64,000 nucleotides of DNA from Circinella umbellata (taxonomy: Eukaryota; Mucoromycota; Mucoromycetes; Mucorales; Lichtheimiaceae), in contig JAIWNF010000033.1 in assembly GCA_025093555.1 (NCBI GenBank), forward strand, positions 186,001-250,000. Direction: 5' to 3'. The notes beneath the pieces were generated by a model, which worked only from the letters and a program-made list of their open reading frames with translations, was not told the origin of the DNA and made no database searches. Numbering within the stretch: position 1 is the stretch's first letter; every line of letters starts with the position of its first letter. Made by a program: the position numbers and the translations under genes. This document shows positions 35,636 to 46,228 of the stretch, in pieces.

Positions 35636-36055
35636 AGGGAATTGCTACGGACACCCCAAAAACATACTATATAAAGCAATTTCAACTCTTATGGACATCC
35701 CACTTTATAATTTTTTCAAAGAAACACAACAATCTAATATAATTACATAGTATCCGACCATTTATACACTTTCTATGCAGTTATCGTTATATAACTTAAA
35801 AATGTTTATGAAACTTATAGTAATAGCTCAACCTTTTATGATAACAGTATATTTATTTCTTTATATTTTCTCACTATATATATATCATTATGTAACCCTT
35901 ATGAAGATAAGGCAAGCAAGGAATAATGTATACTTTTGTTATTTATAAAGAAGCGGCTAAATAAGCGCTGTTGATGTTGATAATGCTGTTACTATGATTT
36001 ATATGGTATAAGGATTTGTCTGATAACTTTCTATTTGTGTCCGTAGCAATTCCCT
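35636..36055. mobile_element. Candidate non-autonomous DNA transposon (MITE), 420 bp
   Basis: Perfect 19-bp terminal inverted repeats: AGGGAATTGCTACGGACAC at 35636-35654 and its reverse complement at 36037-36055. A related subterminal motif (GGACATCCCA at about 35691, cf. GGACACCCCA at the tip) is present. The interior is AT-rich with no coding capacity. No clear target-site duplication is seen, so the insertion may be old or the ends slightly different. The size, inverted ends and lack of an ORF fit a MITE of a cut-and-paste family; the superfamily is not determined. Confidence 0.7.
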
Positions 36056-36164
36056 ATAAATATTTTTTTTTTCTGACATCCAGTAAACCATATCACTTTT
36101 TATATTATATATATATATGTTTGAATCCATTCATATTTCTATATATTTTGTAATACGTACATAC

Positions 36165-37320
36165 TTTCTCACCAGCCTGATGAATTGAACCTGATTGTAA
36201 GTATATAATGGTCGGTCATATACTATTACAGATGCTGTTTATGTAAGGTATGCTTGTTTCCAAAAGCCATAGTGAGCCCTATTTATATCGGTGCTAATGG
36301 TCAGTGATGTTGAATTCAGCTGTTGAATATCAATGAGTTTAGGAATTAATTCAATTGTAGATTTAATCTCCTAAACTCAATCTTCTTTCACTGCAAAGTT
36401 CTTCATTGTTACTATTATCACCGTAGGCTTCTTCCATATCTTGGTTTCAAGTGGTAGTTGTACTTTAGTTGTCGTTCTTGGTGTAAGATCAGAAGTGTTA
36501 CCGACTAGATAATATTGTTGAAAAACTCTGATTTTTTTGTTTTACTTTACTATATCAACTCTTATTCAAAGTAAACCCAGTTATAGACTTGGTTCGAATT
36601 CTACGTAGTCTATAACAAGAAGTAAAGATGGCACTCTATAGTAGCAGCTTTAGTGTAAATAGTACACAGCATTATCATTATTATACGTATTAGATTATTG
36701 TTGTATTATTTCAATTATTTCTATTATTGTTTACCTCTACACGAGTTGAGAGCTCCTGTCCTGATCCTGACGCTATTAAACATAATAAAAATAAACCATT
36801 GATTAGAAATTCTTGTTGTGTTATAGCATTGTCATTCCTAGCCCAGAGCGTCTTGATCAACTAATAATTTCTTTTCTTTACGTCGATACATTCTTTAAAG
36901 CTTTCAGTTTTGTTGGCAGAGGAGCTATATCGAGTCAACAATCATCGATAACATCCTATTTTTGCTCGTTTGTAGAAACGTTTCGATATTTTATTTGGCT
37001 GGTCTCCTTTTCGTATGTCTTGGATTTATCTCTAAAGATCTAATGTTGTGTTATTTTGAGTATTGGTTACCGTATTATTATTTTCTAGTATTCAAAAAGA
37101 ATAAAGTTAAGCTTAGCGCTATTCAAAGCTGTCATATAACTACGTATCGCTCGGGTAACATGGCTAGGACTACTGACTCGGCTGTCATGCCTACTAAAAT
37201 AATCTACTGCAATGTATGTTATTGTACTTGTATGAGTTTGACATTATATGTAAAGCTCTTGATAAAAACATTGGTATTATTTTTGTATATAGTAATATAT
37301 ATTACTTTATTATATAGTGT
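36165..37320 (-). pseudogene. Decayed protein-coding region, family unrecognised
   Basis: On the minus strand a frame from 36535 down to 36165 has about 120 codons interrupted by only three stops and reads like an ordinary protein (for example RVFQQYYLVGNTSDLTPRT, LPLETKIWKKPTVIIVTM, LIPKLIDIQQLNSTSLT, INRAHYGFWKQAYLT, VIVYDRPLYTYNQVQFI). Further up (36740-37260) are more protein-like pieces in shifting frames (SGSGQELSTRVEV followed by a GTAAAC donor-like site; RHDSRVSSPSHVTRAIRSY). I infer remains of an intron-containing gene. It may belong with the relic at 37.7-38.8 kb. No homolog is named. Confidence 0.5.
36580..36616. repeat. 10-bp inverted repeat
   Basis: GTTATAGACT and AGTCTATAAC are perfect inverted repeats around a 17-nt spacer, which itself contains TTCGAA and TACGTA palindromes. 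It lies inside the decayed region. Significance unknown. Confidence 0.6.
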
Positions 37321-37685
37321 CTTTTAGTGAAGTGTTCCGTGTTGTTGTGTTAAGAAGCTTCGTTATATGAAATTGATATGAAATATGTTAAAAAGATAGA
37401 ATAAATGATATATTAACTTAATAATTATATGGAATGGTATGTGGAAGTTCTAATATTCAGGAATTGTACGTCTGAATCCACAAAAGAGAAGTCTTAATAA
37501 AATTATTAAATGAAAATCAAATTAAAGGACTTATTTATATAAGATAATTTTTTTAAAAAACAAGACAAAGTAAAAGATAAAACTAAAAGTAAAAATAAAT
37601 AGAACTTAAAGTACAAGAGAACTAAAGAAAAGAAATTTGAAAGTGGAAAAAGGTCGAGTATTTATACTATTTGCTTTTGTTAAAA

Positions 37686-38834
37686 TTAATCAATAGCTTT
37701 AGTAAAAGATTGCAATTGCTCTTGTGAAAAGTAGCAATTGCGAAAAGATTCAAAAGTGGGATCCAATAAAATGGCATAATGGTTATTTATACTATAACAA
37801 GAATTTATGATGGTAACATGTGACTATAATCGATAATAATAATAATAATAAAAGAGATAAGAATAATAATAATGTTATTTATGACGGGGATAATACTGAT
37901 ATTATTAATAATATATATGAGGAAAAAAAATTGGGTAACTATACGAACGTTACATTAGATTGACGATACGTATGGCGACCAGGATAATATTTAGAACGTG
38001 CGTATTATTGAGTCAATCTTCGATCAAGAGATGTGAGGTCCATAAGAGTAATTTAGATAAGTACACCATTACGGGATTGTAACCAAAATATTCATCTTTA
38101 TGTACCAAGTATTTCTATTGTTGGGTTACGCAGAGAAAAAAAAAGAATCTGGTAGCAATATCCAAAAAGTACTACGATGATATTCAGATGAAAGTTTTTT
38201 TTCATCTTTATTTGACTCTTCGACTACTCTTATTTGAATTTTAAGAGAGTATTTATGAATAAATTGTTTTTGTTCTGTTACAATAGTTGTAAGTGGTTCA
38301 GAACACTTACGATGCGCTTGCGACTATCAGTGATGTTGCTCTGATAATACTATCATTATTGTTGTTGCCATTACTACTTTTCTTTTATTATTTAAAATGG
38401 CCTTATCATAAAAATAACTGTCGCCATTCCCTTTTCTCCTCTGTTATACATTTATCAGTATTGCTCTAAATCGTCTTTTAAGCTGGAGTAGGAGTAATAT
38501 ATTCTTTCAGAACTTCAGAAATATCAACAAGAGCTGTGTGAAATAACTACAGCTACCACTATATTTGTCTTAGAAAGTGAAATACCTTTGTGTGTTTCAG
38601 TGCTAGTTACAAATTCATGTTGAAATTGTCATTTCAACATACCTATTCTGATAAATGGATGTGAGAATTAGACTCCGATCATGACGATACATCTCTTGGT
38701 TATGTAAAAGAGAAGTATTTCTCTTTAAAAACCAGTTTACGAGAAACCTTCCTCGATTAATAAGTCATTTTGGTTTTTAAGTCAGTTTTCTTTTTAGTTA
38801 CAGAACCACTTTTTGAGCCTCTTGTATGTGGCAT
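37686..38834 (-). pseudogene. Decayed multi-exon gene, family unrecognised
   Basis: Read on the minus strand from an ATG at 38834, protein-like sequence recurs with stops and frameshifts: MPHTRGSKSGSVTKKKTDL, then SRKVSRKLVFKEKYFSFT, LVDISEVLKEYITPTPA, a 50-codon open piece including SEPLTTIVTEQKQFIHKYSL and IQIRVVEESNKDEKKLSSEY, then RNPTIEILGT, IFWLQSRNGVLI, TLMDLTSLDRRLTQ, YARSKYYPGRHTYRQSNVTF, and after an intron-like gap (GTATAG...GTTATAG) INNHYAILLDPTFESFRNCY and FSQEQLQSFTKAID before TAA. Many of the in-frame stops could come from CAA, CAG or CGA by C-to-T change (inference). The order start-exon-intron-exon-stop suggests a formerly complete gene. I do not recognise the family. Confidence 0.55.
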
Positions 38835-39863
38835 GTTTAAGTAGTATGGAAACTAAATAGAACTCAGGTGATGAAATCCAAAACTCAAAGAATTATTATG
38901 TAGTTACAGTCCATTATGCAACCAAAATGATTTTTAAGTATCTTCTAAGTTTGTTTTTATTGGCGGGAAGAAGACTAAGGAACATCCCCCCCTCACTCCT
39001 ACTTCTATTTTCAAGCATAAGATGATTTCTGGATTGGTCAAGGGTAGACAAATGTATGTCAATAATCAGACTTTTGTTTGAATAATTTGGGGAGAAAATT
39101 AAACACCTACTCAAACCATTGTGTACTATTATTAGTACTGAAGAATTCTCAATTAATACGTATCTCTTCAAATTAAATACTTTTGTACTTATATGTTTTT
39201 TAGTTCATCCCGCACTACAAGTAATTGTTCGTAGATCACCATAGCTTTCGCCTAATAAATGTACACTTAAATCTTACACTACTGTTACCATTTTTCTCCT
39301 ATTCTTGTGTGATTTATATACATGGTTGTTATTTTCGTTAATATATTTTTTATTTGTGTTTCAAGTACCTGTTGTTCCTGTGATCATAAATATAAAATAT
39401 AAGTTTTATTTATCTTTAACTAGCTGTATTGTAACGCATGACAGTTATTGACATCAGAAGAAGCATTGTGTTTTGGATAATTGGTTTTGCAATAGTTCCA
39501 GCTTTAAACTATACTTGGTTTTTATAACGTATATCCACTAGCGATCAGTGAATACTTGACTATCCACAATCTCTTTTAGACAACGCAGATTAGCGCAAAT
39601 AAACTGTAATGCAATTTCGTAAAAAAAAGAGGTTGAGATTCTTTCTTGGTTGTGCAACCATAAAAATAAAAAATAAAATAATAATGAAAATTGATACAAT
39701 ATATTCATATTTCTTTTTCACCTTTCGCTCATACCCCCCTTCCTTTCTTTTTTTTTAGTATTTTCTCAATTTATATTTATCTTTAACACTCTCGGGGAAA
39801 TATTATTATAAAAAACGACATAATAAATAAGTCCTTTTACCTTCCCCATAATAAGTTTGGGTT
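38835..39863. other. Intergenic, upstream of MYND-presenilin gene
   Basis: AT-rich; an 85-codon minus frame at 38914-39171 has no recognised similarity and may be more decayed sequence. The last about 200 bp before 39864 are T/C-rich, as expected for a fungal promoter. Confidence 0.45.
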
Positions 39864-42765
39864 ATGTCTAGAAGTTCACTCACCTTACATATTGGTGATG
39901 ACATTATCGACGATGAAGCAACGGTAGCACCGACGAATACAAATTTAAATACAACGGCGGCCGATGAACAGCATCAATCAATAGATCACGAACCTATTTT
40001 ATGTTCTCGATGTCGAAAACAAGCTACTTTCATGTGTTCATCATGTGGTTTAAATGGACCTCGTTATTGTTCCGTAGAATGTCAAAAAGTGGATTGGAAA
40101 GAAAGTCATTATAAAGTATGCGAAGCAACAATAGCAGCTCGTCGGTCAAGACGTGCTACGACATTGACCGAGAGTGAACAAAGAAGTTCTCGACTAGGTG
40201 CTGCACTTGCTGTCAATTCCCGTCATAATACAGGTAATTCATTCAGAGAAAAAGAGGAAAATCCAATTAAGTAACATATAAATCCAATTTACATGATTAA
40301 ATAGGTTGTCAAGAAAGGAATGATAATGATAATAATACAGATATTCCAATGATAGATTTAAATGAATCAAGCGGAGCGAACGATGTACAACAAAGAAATA
40401 ATAATGATAATGATGAACGAGACGATGAGGAATTTGCAGACGAGTTAAAGTTTTATATGCAACAAATTTATTTCATTATTAAACCTGTGGTTGCATGCAT
40501 TATACTCAGCATATTTTGGGTTAAAGTGGCATATAGTGGAAGCAGTGATTATAGGTACAAAAAAAAGTTAATGGATAGGTCGGAAGGAGTAATTGGATGA
40601 GAATGTCATATAATTGATATATAATTGATATATTATTATTATTATTGCTGTTGCTTTCATTTTTGTTTTAGTCCTACACGTTCATATGTTGTATTTCCTA
40701 CTAATGATAGTGGTTCGACAGCAACTGGCGGAAGTAGCGATGGAGGAGAAAGTGATGATGGTGGTGGATCAGGTATTACACAATCACTTACAAATGCATT
40801 GATTATCATTGGACAAATTATTGTTGTTACTGTAGTAATTGTATTTTTCTTTCGTAAGGGTTGGATCAAGGTACCAAAAAAAATTAATAATATAGAAAGA
40901 TTATGTGCGTGTATATTGTTTGCATGATGCAATTTAATGAAAGAAAACAAAACTATTTTAGGTTCTGATCGGGTTTTTTATGATCGTCGTTTTAATGCTC
41001 CTTGGTTTCATGACCTATTTATTATTACTGTAAGTTTATTGAATAGGATTTTTGGTTAGCTGTGGGGATGGATTTGGGGGGGGGGAAGTAGGAGGGAAAA
41101 AAGTTGCATAGCAACAATAAAATCATCATGCTTATTATATTAAAATGTATTTATGCGTTAGAAATCTTATACAAGTATTTTCTATACCACTGGATTATAT
41201 TACAATGATATTTGCTTTATGGAACTTTGCTGTCGCTGGTTTAGTATCCATATTTTGGAAAGGTCCTTTATGGTTGCAACAAGCTTATCTTACTGTCATG
41301 AGTTCATTGATGGTTCGTGTTTAATTTATCCATTTCTTTCTTTTTTGGTTGTGCCATAAAATCAGAACGTTTATTTATCTCACATATATACACCATTATT
41401 AGGCTTTCTCGTTGACCGGATTAGAAGAATGGACAACTTGGATTCTGCTTGGATTACTTGCAGTGTGGGGTAAGTGTATATATATACATGGGATTTTTTT
41501 TATTAAAAAAACTGTATATAAAAAATAATAATAATTATTTATATATTTCTGTGGTGTATAAAAAATAGATCTGATCGCCGTCTTATGTCCATTTGGGCCG
41601 CTTCGATTATTGATTGAAAGTTCGCGAAAACAACAACGTGAAGTCCCAGCATTGTTATATTCGGTCAATGCCGTGTGGTTTATGTTAGCAGCAAGCGATC
41701 ATCTTCGGTTATCCAAAAATATCACACTCTCCTCCTCATCTTTATCTTCTAATAAAAGATCATCGTCAATTGAGGAAAAACCACTAGACGTTGCTGGACA
41801 ACAACAAGGGCCGTCCAATAATGGAAGAAAACGAACCGTTACTTTAACATCCATTACCGATACCATTCACAGTCTTACCAGTTCAACATCAGGATATGAA
41901 GCATCTACTTCTTCTACTGCTCCATTACAACAGAATGCAATCTCACCAGGTGTACATCACAATAGTCGATATTCACAACCTTCTTCATCAACACTAGCAT
42001 CATCTACTGAAGGAGCAATGGGGATAGCACCAACATCAGGAGGGGTCGTAGCAGGAGGAAAAGTATCAAGAAGCGTGACCGAATCAGAATCGCATCAACA
42101 GGAACAGGAACAGTCAAATAAAGGTTTTACGCGTTTACGTACAGATAGTGTTTCAAGTACTACAGTAGCAGCGCAGTCTAATACTGAAAATGTTATCACT
42201 GATTCAAGAATTGATAATGATAGTAGTAATATATCATCACAGCGAAGGCGGAGGAGTAATGATACCCAAAGAAATAATGACACTCAATCATCAGAAGAAG
42301 AAAGAGATGAGGATGATGGTAAACCAACTAATTTTTCATCTGCTTCATTGTTTAAAAATATTATGTGAGCTAACATAACTTTATATAATATCAATTTTCT
42401 TAGTGGAAAGAAGCGGCCTGAAACTCGGGTTAGGTGATTTTGTATTTTATAGTGTACTTATTGCTCGTGCAGGTAAAGAAATTCTTTTAAATGAAAGTAA
42501 AGAAAGGGTTGAATGATAAGAAATTAATAATAACTTATTTACTTATTCTATTTTAGCACTGTATGACTGGATCACTACAGTTTGCTGCACAATCGCCGTT
42601 TTGACAGGTCTAACAACTACAATTTTCTTGTTAGCTATCTATAAAAAAGCACTTCCAGCATTACCTATCTCAATTGCATTTGGTATACTTTTTTATTTTG
42701 TATCGAAAACAGTCCTTGTACCTTACATTGGTGCTGTATGTGTTTTCGGTATGGTTGGATTGTGA
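39864..42765 (+). CDS. Presenilin-family intramembrane aspartyl protease with N-terminal MYND zinc finger
   Basis: Nine exons (39864-40233, 40305-40554, 40672-40870, 40962-41029, 41162-41312, 41403-41469, 41569-42318, 42404-42472, 42557-42765) give 710 residues. Residues 47-86 form a MYND finger (CSRCRKQATFMCSSCG, YCSVECQKVDW, HYKVC; ligands C47, C50, C58, C61, C69, C73, H82, C86). An acidic linker leads to presenilin: TM1 IYFIIKPVVACIILSIFW, IFWKGPLWLQQAYLTVMSSL, LEEWTTWILLGLLAVWD, LIAVLCPFGPLRLLIE, PALLYS, then a Ser/Thr-rich loop of about 230 residues, KLGLGDFVFYSVLIARA, and KKALPALPISIAFGILFYF. Catalytic aspartates are Asp369 and Asp630; PAL is 675-677. The usual YD is WD, and the Asp369 codon is split by an intron. 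The large exon is ended at GTAAAC (42319) because only that donor keeps phase with the TTAG acceptor. Joining MYND to presenilin depends on intron 1 (40234-40304, GTAATT...ATAG). A separate presenilin starting at Met 40349 is the alternative. Confidence 0.88.
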
Positions 42766-42766
42766 T

Positions 42767-42770
<4 letters not shown>

Positions 42771-42812
<42 letters not shown>

Positions 42813-42820
42813 ATATATAA
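42771..42820. repeat. CT microsatellite
   Basis: About 16 CT units, then CTAT units and TA units, beginning 6 bp after the presenilin stop codon and so probably in its 3' untranslated region. Confidence 0.9.
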
Positions 42821-44037
42821 GAACAGTATTTTTTTTCTTCGCATAATTTTTGTTTATTTGTTTATTTGGTTGTTTGCTTCTTTTAACTTACTTGTTTAGG
42901 GACATAATCTCATTTATGACAACGACACTCTCCTCCTCCTTCCCCTCTATATTTTTCGTATACATTTCATTTACTTTTTTTTTATATCTATACAATCATA
43001 ACATTATTATTTCTATTTAATGCGTAGTACTACCCCCCCCACAAGTACTAAATTAAAGTATACCAACAAGAGCTTTTTCTTGTTTATAATTCATTCATTT
43101 ATACACAGTTAAAGTTGGAAATATTATATATGCAATTTTTAGCAATAATAATAATAGTGATAATAACACATTCTATAATTGATTCCATAAACTAAAAAAA
43201 ACAGAAGGCAGAAGAGGGGGGACAGGGATTAGAAATAATACCAGTGAAAAGATGAATTATGTTAAATGGAAATAAAACATACGTAGCGAGCTTTTTGAGA
43301 AGTAATAGTAGGGTCGTTTACATTCATAACCATATGATATCATTTTTTGGTATGAAAGGAAGTTCTTTATCTTTAAGTACAAAAATAATAGGGGTTAAGC
43401 CATTCTTATCACAATACATGTATAGTTTGATCATGTGAGTATATGTTTGTTATAATAGCACTAATTCTTGTCTGATTATATACAGTAGTATGCTCCATTG
43501 TCTTTGCTAAAAAAAAAACTCCCATTACACTACTTTATATTGGCGGATGATGAACACTAGCGAAAATTTCTAACATGAAAGGTAGAGAGCAGTTTAAGAT
43601 ATAAAATTATCTATCACAATAAAACTGTAACGTTTCTCTTACTCCCTCCCCCAACCCTTCTCTCACTCTTGTATTTTTTCTTTTGTATGTATCGTATAGT
43701 GCCCATGATAATAGTAATATTACTTTAGGTTTCTTTATATATCTTGGCTTTATTACTGTTTATTATTGACTCAAACAATATTCTCTCAAGGAAAATAATC
43801 ACGTATTAGAATTTTTAGACTATATGTGGCTACATGGATGATATCAGTGAATAATTATATTTGACTGTTCTTCTTCCACTCCTTTGCCTATGTATGTTGG
43901 TTTTTTTCTTTTCTCCTTCCTTCATATCCCTTCCGACCCCCTCTCCCGAAATGACTTGAAAGCCGAGACCATATAAAAGCGTCGAGAAATGCAGTAAGTC
44001 CCTTTTTAAATGCGAAAAAAGGAATTAAGGAGCTTCT

Positions 44038-44040
<3 letters not shown>

Positions 44041-44068
<28 letters not shown>

Positions 44069-44141
44069 CTATAAATTATACTGCCGGTATAGAAACACGG
44101 ACCGACAGGCATATGAAGAGAGAGAGAGAGAGAGAGAGAGA
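44041..44141. repeat. Inverted pair of CT and GA microsatellites
   Basis: (CT)10 at 44041-44060 faces (AG)12 at 44117-44141 across about 56 bp of unique sequence. The arms are complementary and could form a long hairpin. Confidence 0.85.
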
Positions 44142-44479
44142 TATTGTGCTGGATTTATTTTTTTAATCTTATATAGCTAGCAACATGGATATCGATGTAA
44201 TAAATTTAAAGAAAAGAAGTCCAGTTGGAAGGTCATCAAAATAAATATTTTACTTTGTTTATTCATTTTTTTTTCTCAGGAATGTTTTATTATTATTTTT
44301 TAAGTGTATATTAGTGCACCAAAGACAAGAAGTAGAAGAACAAGTAAACAAACAAAATTTAATAATAATAATAATAATAATAATAATACGTATGTAAATA
44401 TAAATGATTAAAAAAAGAGAACTATAATAAACAAATTTCAATATGAGGAAAGTAGACAGAGAGCGGAAGGAGGAAAATG

Positions 44480-46228
44480 TCATGAGAGATTACTTGCGAT
44501 AATAGTAGCAGTAGTAGCACCGGTTGTTGTTGCAACTCGTTGAAATGCAGAAGGTGCAACAGATTGATGGTGTTGATCAAGAAATGTCTGCTGCAGCAGC
44601 TGTTGCTGTTGTTGTTCTTGCTGTTGCTGACGTAAGATGGGACTCATTGCAGCGGATGAAGATGCTGTAGAAGATGATGAAGATAATGGAGAAGAAGATG
44701 GCTCTGATGAGTCGATGATATTATGATTATTATTATAATTAGTATTACTGTTATTATTTAATAAATTGCGTATTGAAGGAGAAGAAGGATCAGCGTGCTG
44801 TTGTTGAAAATGATTATCTTGGTTTTTGAGAGGCGCTAATTGGATCGATGTAAGGTATGCTGGAAGGGATGGAGGAGCGGGTGTTGTCATGGAAATAGTA
44901 GGGGCAGGCAATGGTGGTGATGAAGAAGGAGAATGGGGATATTCGTGAATTTCTCCTTTTTTAACTGACGACGATGGTGGTGCGAAAGGTATTGGCGGCG
45001 GTGGTCGGCTTGCAATGGAAGAGAGATTCTGTTGCTGTTGCTGCTGCTGCTGCTGCCGATGATGATGATGATTGTAATAAGAGGAGTGTTGATGAAGGGC
45101 AGGCAGTTGGACAACTCCCGTGCTATTATTATTGGGAGCATGAGCAACAGCAATTCTATGCTGCTCCTTATTAGCAATAATATCATTATTCTCAATCTTG
45201 TCATGATGAAAACAATCATCACCGTCATTATCATCATCGTCACATGGACGTTGTCGTTTTTTATGTAGTTGTTGTTGCGACCATGGGTAATAATAATTAT
45301 TAGTATCTATCAAATTTCCCTGGTTGCTATTCTTATTCTTATTATTCTTATTATCAGCATTATTACCAGTGGAGCTGTAATTATTGCTGCTGTTCCTGTT
45401 CTCGCTATCGTTATTATTAACGCTGTTTCTGTTTACATATTTTTTTTGTTGCTGTTGTTGATGATCATCGACCGATGGTCGGTCAAGTGCTAATAATAAG
45501 TGTCCATGATCAACGGATTTTCCCGATGAAGCAAGAAGGGCACGCAAAATATCTTCAATCACACCAAGCCTTTGCTCAATGGTGTGACTATTTGATGTAT
45601 TTTGCGTGTTTTCAATTTTTTTGTTGCGTTGATGCTGCTGTTGCTGCTCTTTATGAATAGTATAACCACCTGTATTACTGTTTGCTGCTGCTTTTATTAT
45701 TCCAGTCTCTGTGATACCATTACAACCGTTACTACTATTATCATTTTTGTTGTTATTACCATTATTATTATGTTGATTATTATATTTCTGTAGCTCGTTA
45801 AGAGTAGATAATAAAGGATGTGAAGGCGGAGGACATAAACTGGGTCGTCTAGTTGCTGGAGATGATGACCCAACATTATTACTATTTCTAACATGGTGAT
45901 GATTTACTGTTGATATTGTGTTACCATTAGCTCTACCAGCGGCTGCGGATGGTGGGGTATATATACACTCGACATGAGCCTTAATGCATCCTGCACATGG
46001 ATGTTCGCCATTGCATTTCGTTTTTTTTCGACGACATTCACCACATGCACTAACGACTTTAAGTCGTTTACGTCGCGTCTTGTCAACTGGTTGGGATTTT
46101 GCGGCTGTAGATGATCTTTGTTGTTGATGCGGAGATACTATTACTTGCTGTTGTGATTGGCTTCGTGTTTCCTGTTGTTGGGCAGCGGTAGTAGTAATAG
46201 TAGTAATGGTTGCTCCATGACCTGTCAT
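44480..46228 (-). CDS. Zn2Cys6 fungal-type transcription factor
   Basis: A single exon encodes 582 residues. The binuclear zinc cluster is at residues 62-88: CGECRRKKTKC then CAGC and C (C62, C65, C72, C78, C81, C88; spacing C-x2-C-x6-C-x5-C-x2-C-x6-C), preceded by a basic stretch TRRKRLK. Such proteins bind CGG-containing DNA sites and regulate metabolism, development or stress genes. The rest is almost entirely Gln-, Asn-, Ser-, His- and Pro-rich low complexity, with one plausible helical segment (IEQRLGVIEDILRALLASSG, residues about 215-235), which could be the dimerisation coiled coil. No fungal-specific middle homology domain is visible. The reading frame is intact over 1.7 kb despite many homopolymeric codon runs, which supports it being real. 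Target genes cannot be inferred. Confidence 0.88.
   Translation of the reverse strand: MTGHGATITTITTTAAQQQETRSQSQQQVIVSPHQQQRSSTAAKSQPVDKTRRKRLKVVSACGECRRKKTKCNGEHPCAGCIKAHVECIYTPPSAAAGRANGNTISTVNHHHVRNSNNVGSSSPATRRPSLCPPPSHPLLSTLNELQKYNNQHNNNGNNNKNDNSSNGCNGITETGIIKAAANSNTGGYTIHKEQQQQHQRNKKIENTQNTSNSHTIEQRLGVIEDILRALLASSGKSVDHGHLLLALDRPSVDDHQQQQQKKYVNRNSVNNNDSENRNSSNNYSSTGNNADNKNNKNKNSNQGNLIDTNNYYYPWSQQQLHKKRQRPCDDDDNDGDDCFHHDKIENNDIIANKEQHRIAVAHAPNNNSTGVVQLPALHQHSSYYNHHHHRQQQQQQQQQNLSSIASRPPPPIPFAPPSSSVKKGEIHEYPHSPSSSPPLPAPTISMTTPAPPSLPAYLTSIQLAPLKNQDNHFQQQHADPSSPSIRNLLNNNSNTNYNNNHNIIDSSEPSSSPLSSSSSTASSSAAMSPILRQQQQEQQQQQLLQQTFLDQHHQSVAPSAFQRVATTTGATTATIIASNLS

Larger units (their letters stand above)
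42766..44479. other. Convergent intergenic region, presenilin and Zn2Cys6 gene
   Basis: This 1.7 kb between two 3' ends is rich in microsatellites: CT/TA just after the presenilin stop, paired CT and GA runs at 44041-44141, and AAT repeats at 44359-44389. No coding sequence was recognised. Confidence 0.55.

Noticed and set aside
40657..40950. 97-codon minus-strand frame opposite presenilin exon 3
   Set aside because: Antisense of a Gly/Ser/Asp-rich linker and membrane segment that match presenilin on the plus strand.
42319..42368. Alternative donor GTGAGC at about 42363 for the end of the large presenilin exon
   Set aside because: It leaves phase 2, which does not match the strong TTCTTAG acceptor at 42403; GTAAAC at 42319 gives the right phase and an in-frame join to KLGLGDF.
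44887..45793. Several frames of 60-118 codons on both strands overlapping the Zn2Cys6 gene
   Set aside because: Repeated trinucleotides coding Gln/Asn/Ser in the real frame give open Leu/Ile/Val/Met-rich frames in others; none has a domain.
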